From Candidatus Siliceabacter maunaloa (lineage in GTDB: Bacteria > Actinomycetota > Thermoleophilia > Solirubrobacterales > Solirubrobacteraceae), in assembly GCA_024330185.1 (NCBI GenBank), contig JANDLV010000002.1:62001-126000 (forward strand): a DNA stretch of 64,000 nt, given 5' to 3'. Shown here piece by piece: positions 33,716 through 41,775 of this stretch. Under the pieces are notes generated by a model, which had not been told where the DNA came from, searched no databases, and worked only from the letters and a program-made list of their open reading frames with translations. A program made the position numbers and the translations under genes. Position 1 is the first letter of the stretch. Every line of letters begins with the position of its first letter.

Positions 33716-35653
33716 CTAGGCGCTGCGCTCGCGCGTGACCTGCGCGATGCGGGCCGCGAAGGCCTCGGCGGTCTCGCTGCCCGTGTCCCCCTCCCCGTGG
33801 CGGCGCACCGAGACGGTGCCCTCCTGTGCCTCCCGGTCGCCCAGGACGAGCATGTAGGGCACCTTGCGCAGCTCGGCGTCGCGGATCTTGCGCCCCACCG
33901 ACTCGGTGCGCTCGTCGGCCTCGGCGCGCACGCCTGCGGCCCGCAGGCGCGTCAGCACGCCTCGCGCGCCCTCCGCGTGGCGGTCGGAGATCGGAAGGAC
34001 CGCCGCCTGCACGGGCGCCAGCCAGACCGGCAGCTCGCCGGCGGTGTCCTCGACGAGGATCCCGATGAAGCGCTCGTAGGAGCCCATGAGAGCGCGGTGG
34101 ATCATCACCGGGCGGTGCTCGGCGTTGTCGGCCCCGGTATAGGTCAGCTCGAAGCGCTCGGGCATCGAGTAGTCCAGCTGCACCGTGCCCAGCTGCCAGG
34201 AGCGCCCGAGCGAGTCGGTGACGTGCAGGTCGATCTTGGGCCCGTAGAAGGCGCCGTCGCCCGGATTGACCCGGTGGGACAGGCCGCGGCCCTCGAGCGC
34301 GTGCTCCAGCGCGGACTCCGCGCGATCCCACATCGCGTCGTCGCCTATGCGCTCGTCGGGGCGGGTGGACAGCTCGACCTCCACGTCGTGCAGGCCGAGT
34401 ACCGCGTAGGTGGCGAAGGCGAGCTCCAGGCAGGCGGCCACCTCGGCCTGCACCTGCTCCTCGGTGCAGAAGACGTGGGCGTCGTCCTGGGCGAAGTGAC
34501 GCACGCGCAGCAGGCCGTGCAGCGTGCCCGAGGGCTCGTCGCGGTGCAGCAGACCGGGCTCGCTGTAGCGCACCGGCAGGTCGCGGTAGGACCACCGCTG
34601 GGAGCCGAACAGGTGCGCGTGGCCGGGGCAGTTCATGGGCTTGAGGCCCATCGGCCGGTCCTCGCTGTCGGTGAGGAACATGTGCTCCTGGTACTTGTCC
34701 CAGTGTCCGGAGGTCCGCCACAGCTCGGCGTCGTAGAGCTGGGGGGTCTTGACCTCGCTGTAGCCGCGCTCCTCCCCCATCTCGCGGCTGAGCTGGACGA
34801 GGCCGTTGAACACGCGTGTCCCGTGGGGCAGCCAGAACGCCGCCCCCGGGGCGAGGTCGGAGAACGTGAACAGGCCGAGCTGGGGCCCGAGGCGGCGGTG
34901 GTCGCGGGCGCGGGCCTGCTCCAGGCGCTCGAGGTGCTCGTCCAGGGCCTCCTTGCTGAGGAAGGCCGTGCCGTAGATACGCGTGAGCATCTCCCGCCTG
35001 GCGTCCCCGCGCCAGTAGGCGCCGGCCACCGACTGGAGCCTGAAGGCCCTGATGCGCTTGGTCGACGGCGCGTGCGGGCCGCGGCAGAGGTCGGTGAACG
35101 GCCCGTTGGTGTAGAGGGAGACCGTCGTGACGGGGTGGGCGGGGTCGGCATCGCGGACCAGGTCCTCGATCAGCTCGACCTTGAAGTCCTGCCCCTCGGT
35201 GCGAAAGCGCTCCAACGCCTCCTCCACGCTGACCTCCTGGCGCACGAAGGGCTCGTCGGCCCTGACGTGCTCGCGCATCCTCGCCTCGATGCGCTCGAAG
35301 TCGGCGTCGGTGACGGTGACGCCCTCGGGGAAGGCGAAGTCGTAGTAGAAGCCGTTGTCGATCGGCGGGCCGATCGTGATGCGCACGCCGGGGAAGAGCT
35401 CGAGCGCGGCGGTGGCCAGCACGTGCGCCGTGTCGTGACGGATGAGCTCGAGCGCCTCCTCGGTGTCGCGCTGCGTGATGATCGCCAGCTCCTGCCCGTC
35501 GCGCAGCGGGGCGCTCAGATCCCTGACCGCCCCATCGTCGCGGATGGCCAGGGCGGCACGCGCGAGCCCCGGGCCGATCGCCGCCGCGGCGTCGGCGCCC
35601 GACGCGCCGTCGTCGAGGTCCAGGGGGGTGCCGTCAGGGAGCGTGACCCGCAT
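33716..35653 (-). CDS. thrS: Threonyl-tRNA synthetase
   Basis: A 645-residue class II synthetase. It has an N-terminal TGS domain (about 1-60). The editing domain carries HDTAHVLATAALELFPG and the C-terminal side of the editing site. The catalytic core includes MKPMNCPGH-type KPMNCPGHAHLFGSQ (zinc cysteine), RDEPSGTLHGLLRVRHFAQDD and HRALMGSYERFIGIL. A C-terminal anticodon-binding domain follows. The ATG at 35653 lies 7 nt after TAGGAT, so no leader remains for a T-box; none is seen. Confidence 0.98.
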   Translation of the reverse strand: MRVTLPDGTPLDLDDGASGADAAAAIGPGLARAALAIRDDGAVRDLSAPLRDGQELAIITQRDTEEALELIRHDTAHVLATAALELFPGVRITIGPPIDNGFYYDFAFPEGVTVTDADFERIEARMREHVRADEPFVRQEVSVEEALERFRTEGQDFKVELIEDLVRDADPAHPVTTVSLYTNGPFTDLCRGPHAPSTKRIRAFRLQSVAGAYWRGDARREMLTRIYGTAFLSKEALDEHLERLEQARARDHRRLGPQLGLFTFSDLAPGAAFWLPHGTRVFNGLVQLSREMGEERGYSEVKTPQLYDAELWRTSGHWDKYQEHMFLTDSEDRPMGLKPMNCPGHAHLFGSQRWSYRDLPVRYSEPGLLHRDEPSGTLHGLLRVRHFAQDDAHVFCTEEQVQAEVAACLELAFATYAVLGLHDVEVELSTRPDERIGDDAMWDRAESALEHALEGRGLSHRVNPGDGAFYGPKIDLHVTDSLGRSWQLGTVQLDYSMPERFELTYTGADNAEHRPVMIHRALMGSYERFIGILVEDTAGELPVWLAPVQAAVLPISDRHAEGARGVLTRLRAAGVRAEADERTESVGRKIRDAELRKVPYMLVLGDREAQEGTVSVRRHGEGDTGSETAEAFAARIAQVTRERSA

Positions 35654-35660
35654 CGGCGCG

Positions 35661-35666
35661 ATCCTA
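35661..35666 (-). promoter_or_regulatory. -10-like TAGGAT of thrS
   Basis: Ends 7 nt before the thrS ATG; leaderless spacing at the head of the thrS-infC-rpmI-rplT cluster. Confidence 0.45.
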
Positions 35667-35674
35667 GTGAGCGG

Positions 35675-35691
35675 TGACGTCGTCCGAAGGC
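35675..35691. repeat. Truncated copy of the dispersed palindromic repeat
   Basis: TGACGTCGTCCGAAGGC is identical to the first 17 bp of the unit at 36564-36611, but the central stem is missing. It lies upstream of thrS. Confidence 0.55.
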
Positions 35692-35752
35692 GAGCACCCT
35701 TCTCCCTCTGTGCGACCAGTCACAGCAGAACATCCGTTCGTGCCTGTGTTGC

Positions 35753-35758
35753 TACGGT
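35753..35758 (+). promoter_or_regulatory. -10-like TACGGT of the Rpf-like gene
   Basis: If used, transcription would begin near 35765 and leave a structured leader of about 105 nt before the GTG at 35873. Confidence 0.3.
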
Positions 35759-35779
35759 GCTTCGCGTCGGCCGTGCGCC

Positions 35780-35852
35780 CGTGAACTCTCCGGGTGCCCC
35801 GGGCCGACGAGTTCCTCTCACGCAATCCACCGGCGCCGCGTTGTGCGACCGC
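35780..35852 (+). promoter_or_regulatory. Structured 5' leader of the Rpf-like gene (candidate)
   Basis: Two stem-loops precede the Shine-Dalgarno. CGTGAACTC pairs with GAGTTC plus a bulged TCACG, around an inner CCGGG/CCCGG hairpin. A second hairpin, CCGGCG...CGCCGG, comes next. In other actinobacteria rpf genes often carry a cyclic-di-AMP (ydaO) riboswitch, but I do not see that motif's conserved core here, so only a structured leader is claimed. Confidence 0.4.
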
Positions 35853-35872
35853 CGGGACGAAAGGGGGCCTTC

Positions 35873-36562
35873 GTGCCCATGCACTCCAAGCGAATCCTCG
35901 GCGCCTGCCTCGCTGGTGCCGTCCTCGCGCCGGCCGCTCCGGCGCTGGCCCAGGACGGCGACGAGCGGCTGCGTCCGGTGCTCGCCAACGCCATCACCGG
36001 CGCCGACGGCGTGACCGCTCAGGCGGCCGACGCCGCCCACAAGCGCCTTGTGCGCCGCCACATGACCGTGGCGCGCCGCTATGCCGATCTCAAGTACATC
36101 GCGCTCGACGAGCCTGCGCTGGGCGCCGCCCACATGGCCAACACCGGCCGCGAGGTGCGCGAGGCCACCCAGGGCCTGCGGGCGAAGAACGAGACCCTGC
36201 GCGAGGAGCGCCGCGAGCGGCGCGAGGAGCGCCGGGTCGCGGAGCGTGAGGGTGGGGCGAGCGCCACGGGCGCGGCCGCCGGCTCGGGCTCGGGCAGCAA
36301 CGGCTCCGGCGCGGACGCCTCCGGCTCCGGCGGCGCCCCGTCGGGCACGCTGCAGTCCATCGCCCAATGCGAGTCGGGCGGCGACCCGGGCGCAGTCGGC
36401 GGCGGCGGCGCCTACGGCGGCAAGTACCAGTTCGACCGCCAGACCTGGGGCAGCGTCGGCGGGTCGGGCGACCCGGCCGCCGCGCCGGAGAGCGAGCAGG
36501 ACAGCCGTGCCCAGAAGCTGCTCCAGGAGCGCGGCACGTCGCCCTGGCCGACCTGCGGGTAG
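35873..36562 (+). CDS. Secreted Rpf-like transglycosylase
   Basis: A 229-residue exported peptidoglycan-cleaving protein related to resuscitation-promoting factors. The GTG at 35873 follows AAAGGGGG by 5 nt. A signal peptide ends at APALA-Q, then comes a helical Arg/Glu-rich region and a Gly/Ser linker. The C-terminal transglycosylase-like domain reads SIAQCESGGDPGAVGG, then GGKYQFDRQTWGSVGG, and ends SPWPTCG. The glutamate in CESGG is the expected catalytic acid. It is probably involved in wall remodelling or resuscitation from dormancy. Confidence 0.88.
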   Translation: MPMHSKRILGACLAGAVLAPAAPALAQDGDERLRPVLANAITGADGVTAQAADAAHKRLVRRHMTVARRYADLKYIALDEPALGAAHMANTGREVREATQGLRAKNETLREERRERREERRVAEREGGASATGAAAGSGSGSNGSGADASGSGGAPSGTLQSIAQCESGGDPGAVGGGGAYGGKYQFDRQTWGSVGGSGDPAAAPESEQDSRAQKLLQERGTSPWPTCG

Positions 36563-36563
36563 A

Positions 36564-36611
36564 TGACGTCGTCCGAAGGCCGTCGGTTCCGGCGACCGGA
36601 GGACGAAAGCC
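36564..36611. repeat. Dispersed palindromic repeat, full unit
   Basis: TGACGTCGTCC-GAA-GG...CC-GGA-GGACGAAAGCC with an inner stem closed on TT. It has the same layout as 5808-5853, but the outer arms are TCGTCC/GGACGA instead of CGCC/GGCG, a compensatory change. It lies between convergent genes. Confidence 0.75.
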
Positions 36612-36617
36612 GCTCGC

Positions 36618-37577
36618 TCAGGTCGCCGCGCGGCGAGCGCGCACCACGAGGTAGGGCGCCGACAGCCCGATGCCCTCCGGGGCGGGCTGCGCCCACTTGG
36701 CGACCAGCGCGGCGACCTGGGCGCGCAGCTCCCCGGCCGCGCCGGCCGGGAGGAGGTCGTGGGCGGCGGCCAGCGGCGCGAGGGCGCTCCGCAACCGGCC
36801 TGCGGCCTCCTCCTCGTCAGCGAAGCGCATCTCGACGGTGGCCAGCTCGAAGTCGAGGTCCTCGCCGCCGAAGGGCTCGATCTCCTGGCGCAGGCGCTCC
36901 TCGCTGCCCCACGCGAGCGGACCGGGCACATCGACGGGCACAGGGTCCCACCGACCGGCAAGGCGTAGCAGGCCGCCGATCGGCCCGCGCGACAACCACG
37001 CGCTGAGGCCGACGCTCCCACCCGGGCGCACGACCCGGAAGAGCTCGGTCAACGTGGCGGCGGGGGTCTGCAGGCAGAACATCGGGGCCAGGCCGGCCAA
37101 CGCATGATCGAAGCTCGCCTCGGGGAAGGGCAGCGCTTCCAGCCCACCCTGGACAGGCTCCAGGGTCAGCCCCTGTCGGCGAGCGCGGGTACGGGCGTGC
37201 TCGCCCAACGCCGCGGAGGGCTCGCAGGCGGTGACCACCGCGCCGCGCAAGGCGCACCGCAGGGCGACGTTCCCGTCCCCCGCACCGGCGTCGAGCACCC
37301 GTTCCCCTGCTTGGTACCGGGCGCCGCCGACGAGCTGCGAAGCGGAGGCGTCCCACAACGCCATCTCGTGGCAGGCCTCCCAGGCGGCGGCCCACCGAGC
37401 TCGCAGTGACGGGGTGGGCTCGCCGCGCGACGGCGTCGGCTCCCGTGGTGACGGGAGGTCGTCGCGCACGGGGGTCGCCTCGTCGCCTCCGGGGGCCAGG
37501 TGACGCAACCCGAGGCCGAGCAGGCCACGGCGGGAGACGGCACGGTCGGACACGGCGAGCAGTCTACGAAGGCGCAT
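36618..37577 (-). CDS. SAM-dependent methyltransferase, paralogue of the infC-rpmI one
   Basis: A 319-residue class I methyltransferase. Motif I is VLDAGAGDGNVALRCALRGA and the later strand is VRPGGSVGLSAWL. It shares with the gene at 31917-32822 the order SD-xx-VSRRxL, a variable linker, motif I, F-C-x2-PxxxL, GR/GPIGGLLRLA and a C-terminal helical region, so the two are paralogues. The substrate is unknown. The ATG at 37577 has a close AAGGAG; a GTG at 37553 is an alternative. It is divergent from phoX, sharing a putative PHO box. Confidence 0.8.
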   Translation of the reverse strand: MRLRRLLAVSDRAVSRRGLLGLGLRHLAPGGDEATPVRDDLPSPREPTPSRGEPTPSLRARWAAAWEACHEMALWDASASQLVGGARYQAGERVLDAGAGDGNVALRCALRGAVVTACEPSAALGEHARTRARRQGLTLEPVQGGLEALPFPEASFDHALAGLAPMFCLQTPAATLTELFRVVRPGGSVGLSAWLSRGPIGGLLRLAGRWDPVPVDVPGPLAWGSEERLRQEIEPFGGEDLDFELATVEMRFADEEEAAGRLRSALAPLAAAHDLLPAGAAGELRAQVAALVAKWAQPAPEGIGLSAPYLVVRARRAAT

Positions 37578-37582
37578 CGCTC

Positions 37583-37604
37583 CTTCACCGGTGCTTCACA
37601 TCCT
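37583..37604. promoter_or_regulatory. Putative PHO box between methyltransferase and phoX
   Basis: CTTCACCGGTG followed at once by CTTCACATCCT: two 11-bp direct repeats with the CTTCAC/GTTCAC core of actinobacterial PhoP boxes. It lies about 80 bp before the PhoX start, which fits phosphate-starvation control of a phosphatase. The second unit is degenerate. Confidence 0.45.
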
Positions 37605-37680
37605 GATCGCAGGTCGTTGACAACGAGGGCCGCAGGTGAGGGAACCATTCCCGATGTCACGTCCCCCCCAAGGAGGATCG

Positions 37681-39192
37681 ATGCCCGAGTCCATCTCAGA
37701 ACTGAGCCGTAAGCGCTTCCTGCAGGGCAGCGCCGCCGTCGGTGGCGGCCTGGCCATCGGCGGCCCTCTCTCCGCGCTGGCCGCCCGCCGCGCCGAGGGC
37801 GCCCCGCCCGAGCGCGACCCCGGCTACGGGCCGCTGCGCCCGACGCCCGAGCAGGACAGCGGCGTGGAGTTCATCGCGCTGCCCAGGGGCTTCCGGTACC
37901 GCGTCGCCTCGCGCGAGAACGATCCGTCGACCGCCTTCGTGACCGATCCGGCCACGGGCGAGACCAGCCGTGAGACGGTGCCCACCCCGGGCATCTTCGA
38001 CGGCATGGGCGCCTTCGCGGGCCCCAACGGCACGACGGTTCTGATCCGCAACCACGAGAACCGCGGGCGCCCAGGCGAGAAGCCGTTGGTCGTCCCCGAG
38101 GACGACCGCTACGACCCCAACCCTGCGTTCAACGCGGGCAACACGCGTGTCGTGGTCGGCGGCGACCGGCGCGCACGGGAAACCGTGCACGTGCTCGGCG
38201 GGACCGCCGTCAACTGCGCGGGCGGTGAGACCCCCTGGGGCTCCTGGATCAGCTGCGAGGAGACCTTCGTCCCCGAGAGTGCCGGCAGCGAGAAGCACGG
38301 CTACTGCTTCGAGATCGACGCCTCGTCCGACGAGCCGGTGAAGGCCGAGCCCATCCGCGCCGCCGGGGCGTTCTCCCACGAGGCGGTCGCCTTCCTGGAC
38401 GGCATCCTCTACGAGACCGAGGACCGCAACGACAACGCGGGCTTCTACCGCTACCTCCCCAACCGCAGGCCCCGCAGGGCCGGTGACCTGGCCAGGTCGG
38501 GCGGCGTCCTGCAGGCCATCAAGCGCGTCGACCAGGACAACTTCGACGCCGACACCGCCACCGAGGGCGACTCCTTCGCCATCGAGTGGGTCACCATCGA
38601 CGATCCCGATCCCGCGGCGGACACGGTCCGCGTGGAGGCGCAGGAGAAGGGCGCCATCGCCTTCGACCGCCTGGAGGGCTGCTGGGTCGGCGACGGGAAG
38701 ATCTACTTCGACTCGACCAGCGGTGGGCCCGCGGGCTTCGGTCAGCTCTGGGAGTACGACCCCGAGGACGAGCGCCTGACGCTCATCTACGAGTCGCTGT
38801 CCCGCGAGGATCTGGAGAACCCCGACAACGTCGTCTTCGTGCCGGCGACCGGGGACATCTTCCTCCAGGAGGACAGCCCCGGAGAGCAGTTCGTCCGCGG
38901 CGTGACCCAGGAGGGGCGGATCTACGACTTCGCCCAGACCATCGTCAACGACAGCGAGTTCTGCGGCGGGTGCTTCTCGCCCGACGGCGAGACGTTCTTC
39001 CTCAACCAGCAGGGCGGCCGCGGCGTCGGCGAGAGCGAGGCCGAGCAGAACGAGGGCGGCGGCATCACCTACGCCATCTGGGGCCCGTTCCGGCGCGGCA
39101 ACGGCAACGGCAACGGCGGCGGCGGGCGCAACGAGGGCGGCGACGGCGGCCGCGGAGGCGGAGGCGGCGACGCCAGCGGCCGCGCCCGCTAG
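37681..39192 (+). CDS. phoX: PhoX-type (DUF839) secreted phosphatase
   Basis: A 503-residue exported alkaline-phosphatase-like protein. The ATG follows AAGGAGG. A twin-arginine-type leader (SRKRFLQGSAAVGGGLAIGG) indicates folded export. The DUF839 body has RGFRYRVASREN, FDGMGAFAGPNG, IRNHENR, GGETPWGSWISCEET, GAFSHEAVAF and LENPDNVVF, as in Ca/Fe-dependent PhoX enzymes. The last 45 or so residues are a Gly/Asn/Arg-rich tail. It probably releases phosphate from organic esters outside the cell; PhoX specificity is inferred from family and context. Confidence 0.85.
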   Translation: MPESISELSRKRFLQGSAAVGGGLAIGGPLSALAARRAEGAPPERDPGYGPLRPTPEQDSGVEFIALPRGFRYRVASRENDPSTAFVTDPATGETSRETVPTPGIFDGMGAFAGPNGTTVLIRNHENRGRPGEKPLVVPEDDRYDPNPAFNAGNTRVVVGGDRRARETVHVLGGTAVNCAGGETPWGSWISCEETFVPESAGSEKHGYCFEIDASSDEPVKAEPIRAAGAFSHEAVAFLDGILYETEDRNDNAGFYRYLPNRRPRRAGDLARSGGVLQAIKRVDQDNFDADTATEGDSFAIEWVTIDDPDPAADTVRVEAQEKGAIAFDRLEGCWVGDGKIYFDSTSGGPAGFGQLWEYDPEDERLTLIYESLSREDLENPDNVVFVPATGDIFLQEDSPGEQFVRGVTQEGRIYDFAQTIVNDSEFCGGCFSPDGETFFLNQQGGRGVGESEAEQNEGGGITYAIWGPFRRGNGNGNGGGGRNEGGDGGRGGGGGDASGRAR

Positions 39193-39206
39193 TCCGCCGC
39201 GAGGGT

Positions 39207-39244
39207 CCGACCGGCCGCCGGCGACCACGCCGGCGGCCGGTCGG
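39207..39244 (+). terminator. 17-bp stem-loop terminator after phoX
   Basis: CCGACCGGCCGCCGGCG (39207-39223) pairs perfectly with 39228-39244 around an ACCA loop and is followed by TTCGCTTC. There is no long U tract, but the stem is very stable and lies 15 bp past the stop. Confidence 0.7.
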
Positions 39245-39253
39245 TTCGCTTCA

Positions 39254-39279
39254 GCCGTGGGCCGAGATCGGCCCACGGC
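39254..39279. terminator. Second perfect stem-loop after phoX
   Basis: GCCGTGGGCCGA-GA-TCGGCCCACGGC, a 12-bp inverted repeat 10 bp after the first stem; together they insulate phoX from the aminotransferase. Confidence 0.55.
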
Positions 39280-39300
39280 ACCGCGGCCGAAGGGCACGGT

Positions 39301-39306
39301 TAGCCT
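39301..39306 (+). promoter_or_regulatory. -10-like TAGCCT of the class V aminotransferase gene
   Basis: Ends 6 nt before the GTG at 39313. Confidence 0.4.
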
Positions 39307-39312
39307 CGGGGC

Positions 39313-40395
39313 GTGGATCCCGCCGCGCTGCGCGCCGCCTTCCCCGTCTTCGAGCGGCTCGCCTACCTCAACGCGGGCACGTGCGGCCCGGTTCCCCAGG
39401 AGGCGGTGCGCGCCCAGGCCCAGGCCGCCGAGGCAGGCGCCCGCGCGGGGCGCACCACGGCCTACTTCGAGCAGCTCGAGATGCTGCGCGAGCGCCAGCG
39501 GGCCGCCTACGCGGCGCTGGTGGGCGCGCGCCCCGAGGACATCGCGCTGCAGACCTCCACCAGCGAGGGGATCGTCCGCGTCCTGCAGGGCCTCGGCCTG
39601 GGCCCCGGCGACGAGATCCTGACGGTGGCCGACGAGCACCCCGGCCTGCTCGGCCCGCTCGCCGCCGCGCGCGAGCGCCTGGGCCTGGTCGTGCGCACCG
39701 CGACGCTGGCCGAGCTGCCCTTCCACGTCGGGCCACACACCCGGCTGGTGGCCTGCTCCCACGTGGCCTGGACCACAGGGGAGGTGGCGCCGGCGGCGCT
39801 GGCCGACGTCGGCCGCGACGTGCCGGTGCTGCTCGACGGCGCCCAGGGCGCGGGCGCCGTGTCCGTGGACACCCCCACGCTGGGCTGCGCCTTCTACGCC
39901 GCGGCCGGGCAGAAGTGGCTGTGCGGGCCGGTCGGCACGGGCTTCCTCTACGTGGCGCCGGCCTGGCGCGAGCGTCTGGCCGCCGTCGGCCCGACCTACC
40001 TCGCCCTGGCCGACCCCGCCTCGGGACTCGACGCCGGTCCCCACGCCGACGCCCGCGCCCACGACGCCTCCGCGCTGGGCCTGGAGGCGCTGGCCGGCGC
40101 CGCCGCGGCCTTCGCGACCCTGGCCGAGGTCGGCTGGGATGCCGTGCACCGCCGTGCCATCGGCCTGGCCGGGACCCTGGCGCAAGCCCTGCAGGGAGAC
40201 GGGCGCACGGTCGTCCCGCGCGGCGAGAGCACGCTGGTCGCCTGGGAGGACCCCACGCCCGCGCAGACCAGGGAGCGCCTGGCCCAGGCCGGCGTCATCG
40301 TGCGCGACCTGCCGGGCGGGCGGCACCTGCGCGCCTCCGTGGGCGCGTGGAACGACGAGGACGACCTCCAGCGCCTCCTCGCCGGGCTGGCCTGA
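39313..40395 (+). CDS. Class V aminotransferase / cysteine-desulfurase-like enzyme
   Basis: A 360-residue PLP enzyme. YLNAGTCGPVP opens the fold. QTSTSEGIVRVLQGLG and ADEHPG (in place of the usual EHxxN) bind cofactor and substrate, LLDGAQGAGAV supplies the aspartate, and GQKWLCGPVGTGFLY contains the PLP lysine. It could be a cysteine desulfurase, isopenicillin-epimerase-like or EgtE-like lyase; no cysteine desulfurase loop is certain. It is a single gene with a leaderless-type start. Confidence 0.8.
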   Translation: MDPAALRAAFPVFERLAYLNAGTCGPVPQEAVRAQAQAAEAGARAGRTTAYFEQLEMLRERQRAAYAALVGARPEDIALQTSTSEGIVRVLQGLGLGPGDEILTVADEHPGLLGPLAAARERLGLVVRTATLAELPFHVGPHTRLVACSHVAWTTGEVAPAALADVGRDVPVLLDGAQGAGAVSVDTPTLGCAFYAAAGQKWLCGPVGTGFLYVAPAWRERLAAVGPTYLALADPASGLDAGPHADARAHDASALGLEALAGAAAAFATLAEVGWDAVHRRAIGLAGTLAQALQGDGRTVVPRGESTLVAWEDPTPAQTRERLAQAGVIVRDLPGGRHLRASVGAWNDEDDLQRLLAGLA

Positions 40396-40422
40396 GGCTC
40401 CCGGGGGCCCAGCGGCGGGCCG

Positions 40423-41775
40423 CTACAGCCGCTCGGGCACGACGTTGCCCGCCTGGACCACCGCCCGGCGCACGTCACACAGCGCCAGCGCCACGAAGCC
40501 GGCGACGAAGAAGACCACCAGCGAGGCGATGGCCACCCGGTAGCTCCCCGTGAGCTGCACGGACAGGCCGAACAGCAGCGGGCCCAGCCAGGTCGTGGCC
40601 CGGCCGGCGATCTCGAACAGGCTGAAGGCCGCGGCCTCGCGTCCCGCGGGCGCCATGTGGCTGAACAGCGAACGCGACAGCGCCTGTGTGCCGCCCAGCA
40701 CCAGGCCGATGAGCACGGAGAGCACGATCAGCGGCGCGACCTGGCCGGCGGGCAGCGCCACCGCGGCGCCCAGCACGGCGACCCACACCACCAGGCTGGC
40801 CAGGATCACCCGCTTGGCGCCGTGGCGCACGGCCAGGGCACCGAGGGCCAGGGCGCCGCCGATGGCGGCGAACTGGACGATCAGGAACGCCGCCGCGACG
40901 ACGCCCTGGCCCAGCTCGAGCTCCTCCGTCGCGAAGACCGCGGCCTGGGAGACCACCGTCTGCACGCCGTCGTTGTAGAGCAGGTAGGCGCCCAGGAAGA
41001 GCAGCACCATCGGCGCGCCACGCAGCTCGCGCAGGGCCGCGCGGGCGCTGTGGCCGCCGGCGGGCGCCTGTGCGGGCGACGGTGCGGCGCCCGTCGGCAC
41101 AGGCCCGCTGCGCAGGCCCACGAGGGGCACGATGGTGAACAGCGCCCACCACGCCCCGCCGGTGAGCAGGCTCAGGCGCACGGCCTCGGACGGCTGGAGG
41201 GCCAGCACGTCCGTCTCGGCCAGCGTGAACAGCGCGAGGTGCGCGGCCAGCAGCAGGCCACCGCCCACGTAGCCCAGCGCCCAGCCGCGCGCGGACACCG
41301 TGTCGCGCTCGTCCGGCGGGGCCAGGCCGGGCAGGAAGGCGTTGTAGACCGACACCGAGCAGCCGAAGGCGATGGCGGCCAGCACGAACAGGCCGCCGCC
41401 CAGCAGGTAGGCCTCGCCCTGCACGAACCACAGCGCCATGGTGGCGAAGGCGCCCAGGAACGCGGTGATACCCAGCGTGAGGCGCCGCCTGCCGGTGCGA
41501 TCGGCCAGCGACGCCACGGCCGGCATGAAGACGATCTGGCCCAGCGCGGCGAGCGAGACCAGGTAGGGGTAGATCGCCTCGGCCCGCAGCGCGAGGCCCA
41601 GCGGCCTGACGAACCCGTCGGGGTCGGCCGCCGCCTGTGCCAGCTCGGTGAGGTAGGGGCCGAGGAAGACGCCGGCGACCGAGGTCGCGAACGCGGAGTT
41701 GGCCCAGTCGTAGACGTACCAGGAGCGCCGCCGACGGCGGACCGTGCGGTCGACCGCCGGTGCGCCCGTGCTCAC
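40423..41775 (-). CDS. UMF1-type MFS transporter
   Basis: A 450-residue permease with about 12 membrane helices. The opening WYVYDWANSAFATSV is the signature of the UMF1/Atg22-like MFS branch. The cytoplasmic loop SLADRTGRRR is the MFS motif A equivalent, and NDGVQTV and GGTQALSRSLFSHMAP are conserved late motifs. The substrate is unknown (amino acids in the eukaryotic relatives). The GTG at 41775 overlaps the SDR stop (GTGA). Confidence 0.85.
   Translation of the reverse strand: MSTGAPAVDRTVRRRRRSWYVYDWANSAFATSVAGVFLGPYLTELAQAAADPDGFVRPLGLALRAEAIYPYLVSLAALGQIVFMPAVASLADRTGRRRLTLGITAFLGAFATMALWFVQGEAYLLGGGLFVLAAIAFGCSVSVYNAFLPGLAPPDERDTVSARGWALGYVGGGLLLAAHLALFTLAETDVLALQPSEAVRLSLLTGGAWWALFTIVPLVGLRSGPVPTGAAPSPAQAPAGGHSARAALRELRGAPMVLLFLGAYLLYNDGVQTVVSQAAVFATEELELGQGVVAAAFLIVQFAAIGGALALGALAVRHGAKRVILASLVVWVAVLGAAVALPAGQVAPLIVLSVLIGLVLGGTQALSRSLFSHMAPAGREAAAFSLFEIAGRATTWLGPLLFGLSVQLTGSYRVAIASLVVFFVAGFVALALCDVRRAVVQAGNVVPERL

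Noticed and set aside
33647-35677. Plus-strand ORF opposite thrS
   Set aside because: Antisense shadow of a complete ThrS gene.
35654-35872. T-box upstream of thrS or a ydaO riboswitch upstream of the Rpf-like gene
   Set aside because: thrS has only 7 nt after its -10 hexamer, leaving no leader, and I cannot find the conserved ydaO core in the Rpf leader.
37696-40326. 876-codon minus-strand ORF opposite phoX and the aminotransferase
   Set aside because: It spans two real genes and their terminators and has no protein-like motif.
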